64,000 bases of DNA from Rosa chinensis (GCF_002994745.2 NC_037091.1:25983789-26047788); one strand, 5' to 3'. Shown: positions 21,308-32,855, counted from the stretch's first letter. Notes: generated from the sequence alone by a model not told the origin. A program made the numbers and translations.

Positions 21308-24075
21308 TGTCACGCCCCTGATTTTTAACACAATTACAAATCGATATACAATCTCATAATATATATGCGTGATCGTTCAGCCATCAATACAAAATACCTG
21401 AAAACTTTTTCCCTTTTTAACCAAATACATATTGATGCCCTGAACCCATTATGTCAATATTGACCCACTCCACAGAGTCATATATTACACAAGCTTACGA
21501 ATTAAATTGCCAACAACAAAATAAGACGTAAATGCTCCTCAGAGCTCACTACAAGCGGAAGTCTTAATAACGGTAAAGTCACAAAATTGACTTCCTACTG
21601 TAAAGTTGCTAGCACACTACCTCAGATTCAGCCACGATTTCCTGGTCTACAAGATTAACCCCTACACCGTTTGAATGGTGCACCGAGTTGCCATACAATA
21701 AAGCCGGTGAGCTTTTGCAAGTCCGTATGAGTAACTCAAAACCACACAAATCAACTCACTCCAAAACTAAGGAAAACAACTCAATCCTTGATTTCCCATA
21801 AATCGTAACATAGAAAGCAACTCACACCTTGATTTCTATCAATCATTAATAAGGAAAACAACTCACACCTTGTCCCCTTAAAAACCGTAAATAAAGAAGC
21901 AACTCACACCTTGTTCCTTAAAAACACAACATAGAAAGCAACTCACACCTTGATTTCTATCAACCGTTAATAAGGAAAACAACTCACACCTTGTCCCTTT
22001 AAAAACCGTTAATAAGGAAGCGACTCACACCTTGTTCCTTAAAAACACAACATAGAAAGCAACTCACACCTTGTTCCTTAAAAACAAAACCTAGAAAGCA
22101 ACTCACACCTTGATTTCTGTTAATCGTTAATAAGGAAAACAACTCACACATTGTCCCCTTAAAAACCGTTAATAAGGAAACAACTCACACCTTGTTCCTT
22201 AAAAACACGTAATCTCATGAGTTAGATATAACATCGCACCGTTACCCCATGAATTACAGTGGTAGACAGACTAGAGCTCTAACTGAATTCGTAACCACTC
22301 GTCCGGCCAAAGACATGATTTCCTGATATTCTGCCCAAGGTCATAGACCTTCATTCCTCGAACTTTTCAGTCCCTTGGAATAAAACATTAAAGGAGTCGA
22401 ACTGGACCAAAAATGTTAAATCAAATCAAACGGAGAAATCATAATCTGTGACTCTCAAATCCTCAGACCACCGGTCATTAGATTAAAAAATTTAAAATGG
22501 TCATACCAGACCTGAAAATGTTACCCAACTCAAAATGAGCAATCAAAACCTGCAACTCCCCAAATCCTCAAACACTTTTCAAAACAATAGAAATACCATT
22601 TCCCACCATAATTGTTTTCTGAAAAGTCACATCACAAAACGAGAATGAACTCACCCACACATATATATTTCACATAAATACACACACACACACACACGTG
22701 GTCATTCACTCAGGAATGCCACCAATACCAACTATAGTTTGCAGTTAAATCAATAACTCTCAAAACGGTAAAGGTAATTTCGTTCTTAAATGAACATTGT
22801 GAGATTACTCACCTCGAAATTCCCGCTGCGTCTTCACACCACAAGACTACTTACAGAATGCACTCTGTCAAGCACCTAAGGAAAGTACAACCTTGATTCA
22901 GTCAATGAAACACAAGGAATAACGTTCGAAACCCTAAATCGAACTAAAATTCCCAAAGTGACACCAATTGAGGCGAAACCATATCCGAGACCACCCAATG
23001 TCTCCGGAATACTTCTACGATCGATATGTCAAAATCACAAGTCGATCGGACGCTCAAATCCTCACGGATCGAATCATCAAACGGTCCAAAACCGTAAAAA
23101 TCACAATATATTCATACGATCTCCAAAAATTGCGTATTATATATCAAAATGCTTATATCGACGAGTACATGATATATAAAACCAAAAACTATCTATTACA
23201 TGGCCGGAAGACTACCAAAACGCCGCCATAGTTAGTGTTGCAACCACCTCAATCACCACCGGCCAAAACTCAAAACTAGATTAATCCAACCGTCCAAAAT
23301 GTTAAGAACACCAAATAGATCAACTTTAATACCTGGGGTTCAAGCCAACACAGCCTAGAACTCCGCCTATCGCCTCCATAAGCTGCCGTGAACTGTTCAC
23401 CTTGGGTTGATCCCATTCCGACGTGAATCAATCTAAACAAACACCACAGATCGATCAGGGAAGCTCCTACAAACTCAAAACAGGAAGCTTGAAGCCGTGT
23501 CGTCGCCGGAGCTACACTTTCTAGTCGGGTCTGAATACCTCAATCTGTGCCGCCTTACAACGCCGTCGTGGAGGAGAATCGCTGTTAGAGGCCACCACAG
23601 GGAGGAGCGGAACAAGGAGGAGAACAAGTTGGCCAAGTTTCACTGCTGGAGACCGCCGGAAAAGCGGGTCTGATCGTCCTGATTAGGGTCGGGTCAGTCG
23701 AAAATCAGGAGAGAGAACGGAGAGTTTCTGAGTTTCCAAGAATGGAAACTTGCCAAAATGAAAATAGTAACTTTCCAAAAACGGAAACCCCTATATATAG
23801 TAACTTTCCAAATTTTCAAACATTCATAACTTTCTCATACGAACTCCAATTTCCGCGTTCCACATGTCCACGAACTCGTATTGATGCGCTCTACGACTTT
23901 AGTGAAGGAAGTTTTTAGAGAAACCTAACGTATAAAAAGTTAACCTTTGCAACCTCCCTAAACCATATTCTTCGACTAATAATTTGTCCGAAACACTTCC
24001 ACTCTGTCCACGAGCCACGAAATCGTCCAATAACCACAATTTAGATTTCAGAATACAAATTTCCCAGGCATCACA
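21308..24075 (-). mobile_element. Solo LTR B (2768 bp, TSD GCTTT)
   Basis: Begins TGTCACGCCCCTGATTTTT and ends CCCAGGCATCACA; flanks are GCTTT at 21303-21307 and 24076-24080. On the minus strand it reads like LTR C and LTR D: the phrase around GTTGCTTTC arrays, CCGGTGCACCATTC with GTGTAGGGG (minus sense, near 21650-21690), and AGCTTTTGCAAGCTC-like sequence near 21710. No internal coding domain, hence a solo LTR. Ty3/gypsy type by relationship to LTR D, which is attached to a gypsy pol remnant. Short ORFs at 22958-23231 are not considered genes. Confidence 0.9.
21765..22210. repeat. Hairpin/direct-repeat array in LTR B
   Basis: About eleven units sharing the core CAACTCACACCTTG. In several the flanking bases pair across the core although they differ between units: ATAGAAA (21810-21816) with TTTCTAT (21833-21839), and AAGGAA (22014-22019) with TTCCTT (22035-22040). 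Some units pair only partly (AAGG...CCTT). Confidence 0.75.
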
Positions 24076-24671
24076 GCTTTAATACTTGAATGTGGGAAGG
24101 GTAATTCCCATATCCTCGATGTGGGACGCAGGTTGTCTTGTAGTCTATATCCATTTTCCTGGTGTATTCAGATGGCCCACCATGGTGTCGTCCTTGATGT
24201 CCAAGGTGTCGTCCCTGATGGGTACCACCATGGTGGGTTTGCGGTCCCGGCCCATGGTGTGGTGGTTGGGCACTCCTATGTGGCCCAGCTGATAGTACCA
24301 AATATCTAGTAGTATGTACAACAGTGATAAAAATATATGATGAACTAGTTAATAATATAATTCGTAAAAACACTTTTATAAATAATTTGCTATAACCAGT
24401 TCTATGAATAGTCGACAATAGCTTTTCGAAAGATGTCAATAGCTCTTCAAAATATTATTATAAATGATAGTCATTTTTTTTTAGAATTACAGTTACATTT
24501 TAGTTTATCGGTTATAGCTTTTCACTGTGGGGCAGTAGTTTTTTGAATGTAGTGACTTTTCCATGTATGACAATAACTTTTTAGTTCATTGATAGTAGCT
24601 TTTAGCTTTTTTGTACATCACTAATAGCTTTCAATTAATGACAATAACTATTTGGATTTAGTGGCATTTTC

Positions 24672-26123
24672 TGTAATACCCCAAAAATTCGTTATTATTT
24701 TCTAAGGATTTTTCAGAATTAATTCAATGGTTATTGGTACGAGTACATGGTTCGGGAATGAAGTGGAATTATTTTGGACGAATAATTATTCAGAAAGCGT
24801 CGTTTTAGGGGGTCATGAAAGTTTGACTTTTTATATGTTGGGTTTCTCCAAAAACTTCTTTCACGAAAGTCGTAGAGTATGTCGATACGAGTTTTTGGAT
24901 ATGTGGAACACACAGAATTTGGAGTTCGTATGAAGAAGTTATGGCCGTCAGAAAAAGTTTCCATTTTAGTATAAATTGGATTTTTCCTGAAATTATTTCA
25001 TAAATTCCAATTTTCCTTTTTTGGAATTTCTTCTCTCCCTTTTCTCTCTTGGCTGATACCTTCAGTATCCAAAAAAACTGACTGACCCGACCTGTACCCA
25101 GCCGACCCGACCCTGCTTTTTCGGCGAGCTTCGGCAACCTCCGACCCCGAAACCACCACAAACCTCTTCGCCTCCACCGTGCGCTCCTCCTTGTGGCATC
25201 CTCTAGCGGTAATTTCCAACCACGGTGGCGCTGTGGAGTCGGACCCGGTCGAAAATCCTAGCTCCGGCGACGCTATGGCTTCAGACCAAACTTGTTGAGT
25301 TCGTAGGAGCCTCCCCTGTCAATCCTTGGTGGTTGTTTAGAGCGATTTACATGGGAATTGGTTCAACACGAGGTGAACAGTGATCCTCGGCTTGTGAGCT
25401 TGATTTTGGCCAATCTAGGTTGAGTTGGTTCAAACCCTAGGTATTAAAGTCGTTCTATTTGGTGTTCTTACATTTTGGACGGTTGGATTAAGATGGTTTT
25501 AAGTTCTGGCCGCGGTGATCGTAGTGGTTGTGCCACATCCTGTGGCGGCACTTTGGCGACGTTCTGGCCATGTAAGGGACGGTTTCTTATGTTATATATC
25601 AGCTACTCGTCGATACGAGCGTTTTGATATATAATACGTAATTTTTGGAGATCATATGAATATGTTATGATTTTTACGGTTTCGGACCATTCGATTATTA
25701 GATCCGTGTGGATTCGAGCGTCCAATCTACTGATGGTTTTGACATATCGATCGTAGATGTATTCCGGAGACTCTGGGTGGTCTCAGATGAGGTTTCACCT
25801 CGATTGGCGTTACTTTCAGGTTGTAGTTCGATTTGGGGATTCAAACTTTAATCCCTTGCTTTGAAATTAAATACTTTCGTATCACAAGTGGTATTAAGAT
25901 GTGACCTTGATGTAATTAGGTACGTGGAAATTGTGTTGAGTGGATTATGGTGATTATTGCTTCTCTCGATTTGTGTGTGAAGATGCAGTAGGATTCAGAG
26001 GTGAGTAATCTCACAATATTCATTTACGAACGGAGTTGCATTTATCGTTTTGGGAGTTATTTATTTAACTGCAAATTATAGTTGGTATTAGTATGCATTC
26101 ATGAGTGAATGACTACGTGTGTG

Positions 26124-26154
<31 letters not shown>

Positions 26155-27470
26155 TTACGTGAAATATATATGTATTGGTGGATTTTGTTGATTGATGAAA
26201 ACAATATGCCCCACATTTATTGTTTTGTGGTGTGGCTTTTCGGAAAACAAATGATTGTGGAAATGTTGATTTCAATTGTTTTGAAAAGCATTGAGAATGG
26301 TGTAACATTTTGAATCCTGTGCGACTTTTTTAAATGTTTTACTCTGAGGGACCGAGGATTTAATGTCACAAGTTGACTGTTGGCAGTATATCGAGTAATC
26401 ACGTCTTTGGCCGGACGAGTGGTTACGATTCAGTTAGAGCTTTAGTCTATCTGCCAGTGTATCTCATGGGGTAACAGAGCGAGGTTATTTCTAACTCATG
26501 AGTATGTGTTTAAGGAATTAAGGAGTGAGTTACTTTCCCTATTTACGATTTGTAAGAAATCAAGGTGTGAGTTGCTTTGTTTATTTCGTGTTGACAGAAA
26601 TCAATGTGTGAGTTGTTTTCTCTTATTTACGATTTGAAAGAAATCAAGGTGTGAGTTGCTTTCTCTTATTTACGATTTGAAAGGAATCAAAGCGTGAGTT
26701 GTTCTTCTTTATTTCATGTTTTAAGGAATCAAAGTGTGAGTTGTTTTTGGATGAATTGCTTCTTTGAGTTGCATTACCATGACTTTGGATATCGTGATTT
26801 GGAAATCCGCCTTTGAGTGTCAAATATGATTTCAAACATTACTTGAAGGGTTTTGTTTTGGACCATGATCATGGATTTAAATGCTGAATTGAGACATGAG
26901 TATATAAATTTCTTTATGAATAGTTTTGTTGATGCATGCTATTGAAATAAGTGGAATTGATAGTTGATGCTGTGATATATGCTTATTGACTGATAGGTTG
27001 AGAGGACTTAAGCATGTTGTTTCTGTTGCTGGTTTTTGAGTTACTCATACAAGCTTGCAAAAGCTTACAAGGTTTGTGTTTGTAACCCGGTGCACTATTC
27101 CATAGTGTAGGGGTTTATCATGCAGGTTAGGGTGAGCGTGGTTGAAGCAGTAGATTTTCCTTGCTGATGCAGTGATATGTTTATTACCTAATTGTGCTAC
27201 GCACTTATTAGTCTTCCGTTGTCTAATGAGTGTAGTGTGTGCAATTACTTATTGAATTGATGTTTCAGTTTAATTTGTAAGCTCTGCTTAATGTAATATG
27301 TGACTCTAAAGAACGAGTCTGTATTTACATTATGGGTTCCGGACATCGTTGGTTGCCTTGTTTAAGGAAAATTTCTCAGCTAATTAGTATTGGTGTCTAA
27401 ACCATCACGCCCGGTGCTCTATATTTGATGTAATTGTATTATTATTGTGTTTGAAATTCAGGGCGTGATA
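24672..27470 (+). mobile_element. Solo LTR C (2799 bp, TSD TTTTC)
   Basis: Begins TGTAATACCCCAAAAATTCG and ends CAGGGCGTGATA (terminal CA mutated to TA), flanked by TTTTC at 24667-24671 and 27471-27475. It is the same family as LTR B in opposite orientation: shared segments include the GGTATTAAAGTCGTTCTATT and TTGGTGTTCTTACATTTTGG region, the CGAGTGGTTACGATTCAGTT region and the GTGTAGGGGTTTATCATGCA region. A (TG)n(TA)n microsatellite lies at 26116-26152. No coding domain. Confidence 0.9.
26510..26765. repeat. Hairpin/direct-repeat array in LTR C
   Basis: About six units sharing the core TCAAGGTGTGAGTTG (reverse complement of the LTR B core). Example: AGAAA (26639-26643) with TTTCT (26660-26664). 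The flanks vary between AGAAA/TTTCT, AAGGAA and TAAGGAA types. Confidence 0.7.
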
Positions 27471-27550
27471 TTTTCATTCATTAATAATGAAAAAATAAAT
27501 TGTGGTGGTAATTTCATAAATATTGATATTAAATTAGTAGCTTATGAAAG

Positions 27551-29403
27551 TTGCTGTCTACTGAATTCTATAAGTAGCAACTTAATTGTGCAACTTTTAA
27601 AATAAGTTATTTTTAAATTTTTTTTTTTTTTAATTTTTAATTTCACTAAACACTTTTTGCGACTTAACTTAAAAGTTAAGCAGCTTTTTGCACAGCATAA
27701 GCTCTACCAAACTGAGCCTTGGTTATGGCTTGACATTTATAACCGATGAGGCCGACACCCCATTATCCTAACTTCTGATTTAAGATGGACTCCATTTCAA
27801 GTGAAACATCCAAATGGATTCGAAAAAGCAATAAAATATCGATACCAAATTACTGCTATGGTGCACCCAAACAATTTCAGTAGAAAAGCCACCCAAAACC
27901 CAAACTAAATTGCTAATGTGGTAGAAATAAAGGAGGTCTCCTACCCCAATGTCATAGTAATGGTGCCAAGCTCTCAAAGTGATGATAAGCAGCTAGTTGT
28001 CTACTAGAAAGTCAACTGAACCATATGAATGTTTGGCATAACTGGTACACATTCATCTTGAGGCACTCTTACATTAATTGTTAGAGGTGATCCAGCTCTC
28101 TTATTATCTCGTGTTCATAGTTAAAATGAGAGTAAAAATGGTTATGCTGCGATCAAATCCGAAGATTGTGTTTGTCGAAACACATCATGAATACGTACAT
28201 TTGAACCATTCGGCAATTTACTCAAAATGGGAATGCTGCACATGTGCTTGAAGCTAGCAAATGTTCGGCAATCAATAGATCAAAGGCATAGCATACATCT
28301 CTTTTGTGGAACTGACACGTCTTGTTCTGTTTTTGTCATTCTGCCAAATGCTAATGCATTGATCCAGCTTGTCAAGTACTGCATGATTTGATTGAGTAAT
28401 GAGTAGTACTGGTAGTCATGTGAAGTAATTGCACAATTCTGCTCGAGTGAATACACCAATGCCTCAAGCACCCATGTGAAACCACCAAAGAGGTATTGGC
28501 CAAGTTTGGATTGAGATGCACATGTACAGGTCTATTATATAGATAACAGGTTCCCGGCCTATAGTAAAGTAGGAAAACAGTAGATAACAGAAATGTCATT
28601 GATGATGGTTACATTTCCAGGAGAAATTAAGCTCTATACCTAACGAGGAGTAGGAGAGTAAGAGACCAAATTCCAATCCCTTTGGCTGTAGTAATCATGT
28701 TTATCGCCTCAGTGATTACGAACAAAGATCTCAAGTATAAGAATTATTCGACATCATCGATTCATCATTCTATCATGGTCAGTATCAATATTTCACAGAA
28801 AGATCCCGAGCTTTCTAATCAGTCAATACTTGATTCACCATCAAAGATTGCTCATCTCTCACTCTAGCTAGAGGGTCATAGATAAGACTTCAAAGTTTCT
28901 AATCCTCTCCTGTCCTGTCCTGTTATCAAACCAGTAACTGTTTTTAACCACCTAACTGCCTAAGAGAAACTATCCCAACCTTTGTGGTAGCCTTGCAAGA
29001 CTAGAAAGAGGAACACGAGGGATCTCCTCTTGATGCGTGTTTAAGTGATCAGGAATTAATGCCTATTCCATATAATATGGCTAGCAAGGTTAGAATTGTT
29101 AACCTAGCTTGATCTCTTCAGACTCAGACTCCCCTTTTTCCTTTGGAATTGTCAGTTTAATATTAACATGAAAGTGATCACCACAAACTGTATTTACCAT
29201 TTATATGTAGGTGTTTATTCTGATGTTTGTAACAAGTGCACGCACTACTTTTGTGTTCAAGCAAAATGCATTACCAATCTTCACCTCATGCAGACAAATA
29301 TTGCAAGAGGCAGCTTAAAACCTTAAATCCACAAATACATTTTCAGCATGAGAACACAGTTCATCTTACAATTAAAAGTACCCAAGAGCCCACCTCAATG
29401 AAT
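27551..29403. other. Intergenic, no gene recognised
   Basis: Downstream flank of the DUF7887 gene. The first 170 bp (AAGTTAAGCAGCTTTTTGCA and similar) look like the remains of a terminal-repeat element. The rest shows short ORFs on both strands but no domain, conserved splice pattern or repeat. Part of 29000-29400 may be the 3' UTR of the gene on the minus strand. Confidence 0.4.
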
Positions 29404-29841
29404 TCAATCCTCCTGTTCTTTGGAGATAGAAAATATGAGGAACAAACAGAATGGAACAACTAGAAATGCAGCAACCTTTAGCAAGTCCTCAATCTCTTTT
29501 GAGATCACTCCAATCCTTGACCAGTCTCCACTATACCTGCACATTACTCCTGCTACATTATCCATATAAAAAAGTTACCAAATTTTGATCACCAAATTTA
29601 GCATGCATAATTACCCTGCATCGATGAATCCTAATCCCAACACAGCCACCACAGACCTAGCAAGAATTGTATTCGAAACCCTCAATGGAGGGAAGACGAA
29701 TTTTCCTCCTTGAGTGCTTGGATTTTCAGGTGGCAAATCTCTCCTTTTAGCTAATATGGTTCCGAATTCTCTGCCATTTTTCTTCACAAACAGATAGGGG
29801 GATAGCTTGTTAAAGATGGCGCTTTTTCCTGCCACAAACAT
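29404..29841 (-). CDS. DUF7887-type small plastid membrane protein
   Basis: Two coding exons on the minus strand: 29841-29615 and 29536-29404 (stop TGA at 29406-29404), joined by a 78-bp GT-AG intron with the split codon GG|G. The product is 119 residues. The N-terminal half is basic and hydroxylated, like a chloroplast transit peptide (MFVAGKSAIFNKLSPYLFVK). The conserved core reads SVVAVLGLGFIDAG, then YSGDWSRIGVISKEIEDLLK, and the C-terminus is a hydrophobic segment (VAAFLVVPFCLFLIF) ending SISKEQED. I recognise the SGDWSRIG core as a conserved plant family of unknown function; the Pfam-type name DUF7887 is from memory. The ATG at 29841 is the first in frame; the frame upstream to 29904 lacks one. 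No biochemical role is known to me. Confidence 0.85.
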
Positions 29842-29904
29842 TTTTCCTCTTCCGGCTCTATCCTTCCCCAGCCTCCTTATCTTCCTTTGACCACAATGAC
29901 TCAC

Positions 29905-30182
29905 AACTCAAGGGTACCATTGTAATTATCCAAAGACATAGTAAAATACGAAACCCGAATAGTTCGCGAAAATATTTATATATTATTTGAACATTCCATT
30001 AAATAATTCATTAAAAAATTGATAAAATATTTTTAATAATTAATTTGTTAATTTTATAATAAGAACAATAATAAAAGTGATCATTTTAAAGTACCTTATT
30101 ATAATTCAAATAACACAAATGTCTGAATGATAATTAAGGTAACCTCTTTACCTGACACTAAAAATATAAATAATTACAGCTT
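29905..30182. promoter_or_regulatory. Shared upstream region of the DUF7887 gene
   Basis: A/T-rich spacer between the divergent DUF7887 gene and the block of gene fragments that begins at about 30250. It presumably contains the DUF7887 promoter; no discrete element could be assigned. Confidence 0.3.
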
Positions 30183-30257
30183 ATGCCATCCTTTCTCTCT
30201 CTCTCTCTTCCCCGATCTATTTCACTCTCTGAAGTCTTAACTAACTTCACTACCATG

Positions 30258-30430
30258 GCCCCTTCGACACCGCCGACGGCGTCTACGACGTCACCTGGTC
30301 CGAATCTCACGACTCCCTACGCGTCGCCTCCATCACCAAGGCCTCCGTCAAGCTCTACGACCTCGCCTTCCCGCCGACCTCCAACCTCCTCCGCTCCCTC
30401 TTCAATTCTACTCGTGCTTCATGTATGGTT
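30258..30430 (+). pseudogene. PEX7: PEX7 fragment (peroxisomal import receptor, WD40)
   Basis: In the frame of TTCGACACCGCCGACGGCGT the translation reads FDTADGVYDVTWSESHDSL, then SVKLYDLAFPPTSNLLRSLF. This matches the first WD40 repeats of plant PEX7, the receptor for PTS2 proteins. Start, upstream N-terminus and the remaining WD repeats are absent. The longer overlapping Ser/Pro/Thr-rich 189-aa ORF (30183-30752) reads the same DNA out of frame and is not a gene. Composition is GC-rich like a coding exon, unlike its surroundings. Confidence 0.75.
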
Positions 30431-30495
30431 CTCTCCACCCTCAATATCTATTAGCACCTGTTCACAAATTCCTAGCAAACATTCTCTGATTCATT

Positions 30496-30750
30496 ATGGG
30501 GAGAAAGAAGAAGTTCATCGACAAGAAAAAGGCTACTTTCCAATTAATCTCCCGAGATTCCTCCGATCCCAACGACGACGACGACTCACCCGGCGGCGAC
30601 CGAGTCTTCATCCAAGTCTCCGGCAACCCAATGACGATCCCTATTCGATCTTGGCCGACGCGCCTGAGGACGAAGAAGGTGACAACTATTACGACCACGC
30701 TTTCGAAAACTCTGTGGCGGTGGCTCAGCCCCTGCTGGAGAAACAACTTT
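30496..30750 (+). pseudogene. LTV1: LTV1 fragment (40S ribosome assembly/export factor)
   Basis: Opens MGRKKKFIDKKKATFQLISR with DSSDPN and DRVFIQVSGNP, matching the N-terminus of plant LTV1. A frameshift near 30630 moves the continuing homology to the next frame, NDDPYSILADAPEDEEGDNY then YDHAFENSVAVAQPL, ending at a stop at 30750. LTV1 acts in 40S subunit maturation (family knowledge). The conserved ILELGFPDDGYNY segment and everything beyond are missing. It directly follows the PEX7 fragment on the same strand. Confidence 0.8.
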
Positions 30751-31061
30751 GATAATTTAGGTGAGGAATTTGCATTTGCATTAAGAAATAATGCATCCGA
30801 AATAGATATAATAAGTAGAACAACTTTTGTAAATGTGCTAGATTGTTTTGAGTCGAGAGAGTTAGATTATGTTTCTAAGAATAAGCAATCATCATTTTAT
30901 AAGACTGTAAGTAGTAAAGTATAACCAGATCAAATTGTAAATTTCCTAGTATTCGAATTCATGCTATTTGAATATATTAAGCCAACACTTAAATACTTGT
31001 CCATTATAAACATGCTGTTTCTCCCATCTGTTTTTGATATATTTGAACGTCCACTGTGTAG

Positions 31062-31518
31062 GTCCATGTAAAAAGAAGAATGACCAAGGAGGAGAAGCTG
31101 GCATTAGTGAAAGCAGGGAGGGAGGAAAGAGGGAAGTACATGGCTAGAGCTGCTATAAAAAAGAAGAATGTATATTTTACTGCAATTCTTTGAAGTTATC
31201 ATGTTTTAGAGTTCTACAAGCATTGTCATGGCTTTGAACTTTGCCATTTGTGAGTTATGCTATAACCCTCTTCCTGGATCCTACTATGGCTATGCACCCA
31301 TTAATAAGTGAATAACCACTAGAGCTCCTATAAGGATGTGAGCTTGATTTTCTTTCAACATGTTGATCAATTTTGCAGGAGGGAGGCTCGAGCAATAAGC
31401 AGAAGGAACACAAGTATGCCACTTGTTGCAAAGAGGGCAAAGGTAGCTAAATCTCGTGTGACGCAAAAAGCAGCAGCTTTCTGGCAAAAATTTCCAAGGG
31501 AAGAAAACATGGAAATGA
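31062..31518 (+). pseudogene. SDA1: SDA1 C-terminal fragment (60S biogenesis)
   Basis: Two exon-like blocks on the plus strand. The first, from an AG acceptor at 31060-31061, reads VHVKRRMTKEEKLALVKAG, REERGKYMARAAIKKKN up to a GT. The second, after an acceptor at about 31378, reads EGGSSNKQKEHK, then a one-base shift, MPLVAKRAKVAKSR, another shift, and KQQLSGKNFQGKKTWK with TGA at 31516-31518. This is the C-terminus of SDA1, a nucleolar factor for 60S subunit assembly and export. The retained intron shows the copy was made from DNA, not from mRNA. Frameshifts make it non-functional. Confidence 0.8.
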
Positions 31519-31730
31519 TACTGAAAAATCCAATTTTCTTTCTGTCCTACTTCTATTTCAGTTCAAGTAAATTTTACTTTTACTGTTTTTGGTTAGAAGT
31601 AAATTTTACATTTAAGATGAAGACTTCGTTGCAACTTGATCGTGAGACCGAGGCATTTCAGTACTCCAACCTTCTCTTTTGTGTGCTTGTGGTTAAAGCT
31701 TATGTAAGGGCATTACTAATCAACAGTGGA

Positions 31731-31850
31731 ATATGATTCCAAATTCATGGTAGAAGCTAGGCTGGCAGAAAGAAAGTGTAAGGATGGCGGAGTTATAAAG
31801 AAAATTCTTACTGAAGGGAAGAAAGGGGAGAATCTTAAAGACCTCAATGA
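31731..31850 (+). pseudogene. Possible FKBP (ROF-type) exon fragment
   Basis: The frame reads EARLAERKCKDGGVIKKIL, TEGKKGENLKDLNEVF up to a GT dinucleotide. The DGGVxKKIL...EGxxxExxKDLxEV pattern resembles the start of the second FKBP domain in plant multi-domain FK506-binding proteins of the ROF1/FKBP62 type. The sequence before it does not match. Short and divergent; a different source gene is possible. Confidence 0.4.
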
Positions 31851-31934
31851 AGTATTTGGTACATTACCTATCATAATGTTGTTTCTGTTGTTAATACACT
31901 TGTTCATGAATGAATTGGAACTGATTGTATGTCA

Positions 31935-32855
31935 TTGACCATGTCACTGATCAAGTCATTAGCTAAGTCACATTGCATGTCATTGATATATTTTAGAATT
32001 TTTAAGTCACTGTTATATCCAAGTCACTGATCAGGTAACTGTTAACCTCATGTCTCTGTTATGAACAAGTCACTGACCAACTGTTATTTCCATGTCACTG
32101 ACCAGGTAACTGTTAACCTCATGTCTCTGTTATGAACATGTCACTGACCAGGTCACTGGTCATATCTAATGTTGATCACAAATCGATAGCCAAGTCATTA
32201 ACCAAGTCACTGACATGTCACTGACTAGGTAACTGTTAACCTCATGTCTTTGTTATGAACATCACTGGCCAGGTCATTGGTCATATCTAATGTTAATCAC
32301 AAGTCGATATCTAAGTCATTAACCAAGTCACTGTCAATTACATGTCATGTGCCATGTTATTCGCTAAGTCACTGTTATTTTCATGTCACTGACCAGGTAA
32401 CTGTTAACCTCATGTCTCTGTTATGAACATGTCACTGACTAGGTCACTAGTCATATCTAATGTTGATCACAAGTCGATAGCCAAGTCATTAACCAAGTCA
32501 CTGGCATGTCACTGACTAAGTCATTGACCAGGTAACTGTTAACCTCATGTCTCTGTTATGAACATGTCACTGGCCAGGTCACTGGTCATATCTAATGTTG
32601 ATCACAAGTCGATAGCCAAGTTATCAACCAAGTCACTGTCAATTACATGTCATTTTCCATGTTACTGGCCAAGTCACTGTTATTTCCATGTCACTGACTA
32701 AGTCACTAACCAGATAACTGTTAACCTCATGTCTCTATTATGAACATGTCACTGACTAGGTCACTGGTCATATCTAATGTTGATCACAAGTCGATAGCTA
32801 AGTCATTAACCAGTCACTGGCATGTCACTGACCAGGTAACTGTTAACCTCAAAGG
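31935..32855. repeat. GTCACTGA-type minisatellite
   Basis: About 920 bp of tandem, higher-order repeats built from phrases such as CATGTCACTGACCAGGTAAC, TGTTAACCTCATGTCTCTGT and TGATCACAAGTCGATAGCCA. The large unit of roughly 110-170 bp recurs six to seven times with deletions. It separates the FKBP-like and PUR5 fragments. The ORF at 32740-32943 is part of it. Confidence 0.85.

Larger units (their letters stand above)
20870..27550. mobile_element. Mutator-like element carrying two solo LTRs
   Basis: The left end near 20870 (AGCCACTAAAATATAAGAAA, TATCAATATTTACAAAAATT, TTACCACATTTTTAATTT) is repeated in inverse near 27476-27550 (reverse complement AGCTACTAATTTAATATCAA, TATTTATGAAATTACCACCA). 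The former interior (20990-21302, 24081-24666) carries diverged short repeats of the phrase ATAGCTTTT/AGTAGCTTTT with GACAATAACT, plus a GC-rich patch of CACCATGGTG palindromes at about 24175-24290. No transposase. It was later hit by LTR B and LTR C. No TSD identified. Confidence 0.45.

Noticed and set aside
21765..22210. CRISPR-like appearance: regularly repeated CAACTCACACCTTG core
   Set aside because: Plant nuclear LTR context, very short variable flanks that are self-complementary, and no cas genes; it is a hairpin array in a solo LTR.
24071..24439. 122-codon His/Gly/Pro-rich minus-strand ORF
   Set aside because: Arises from CACCATGGTG-type palindromic repeats and crosses the end of LTR B and its target duplication at 24076.
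28280..28599. Overlapping 63- and 75-codon minus ORFs
   Set aside because: No recognised domain, no splice continuity and no codon-usage support; treated as intergenic.
30183..30752. 189-codon Ser/Pro/Thr-rich plus-strand ORF
   Set aside because: It reads the PEX7 and LTV1 fragments in a wrong frame; the in-frame translations match known proteins.
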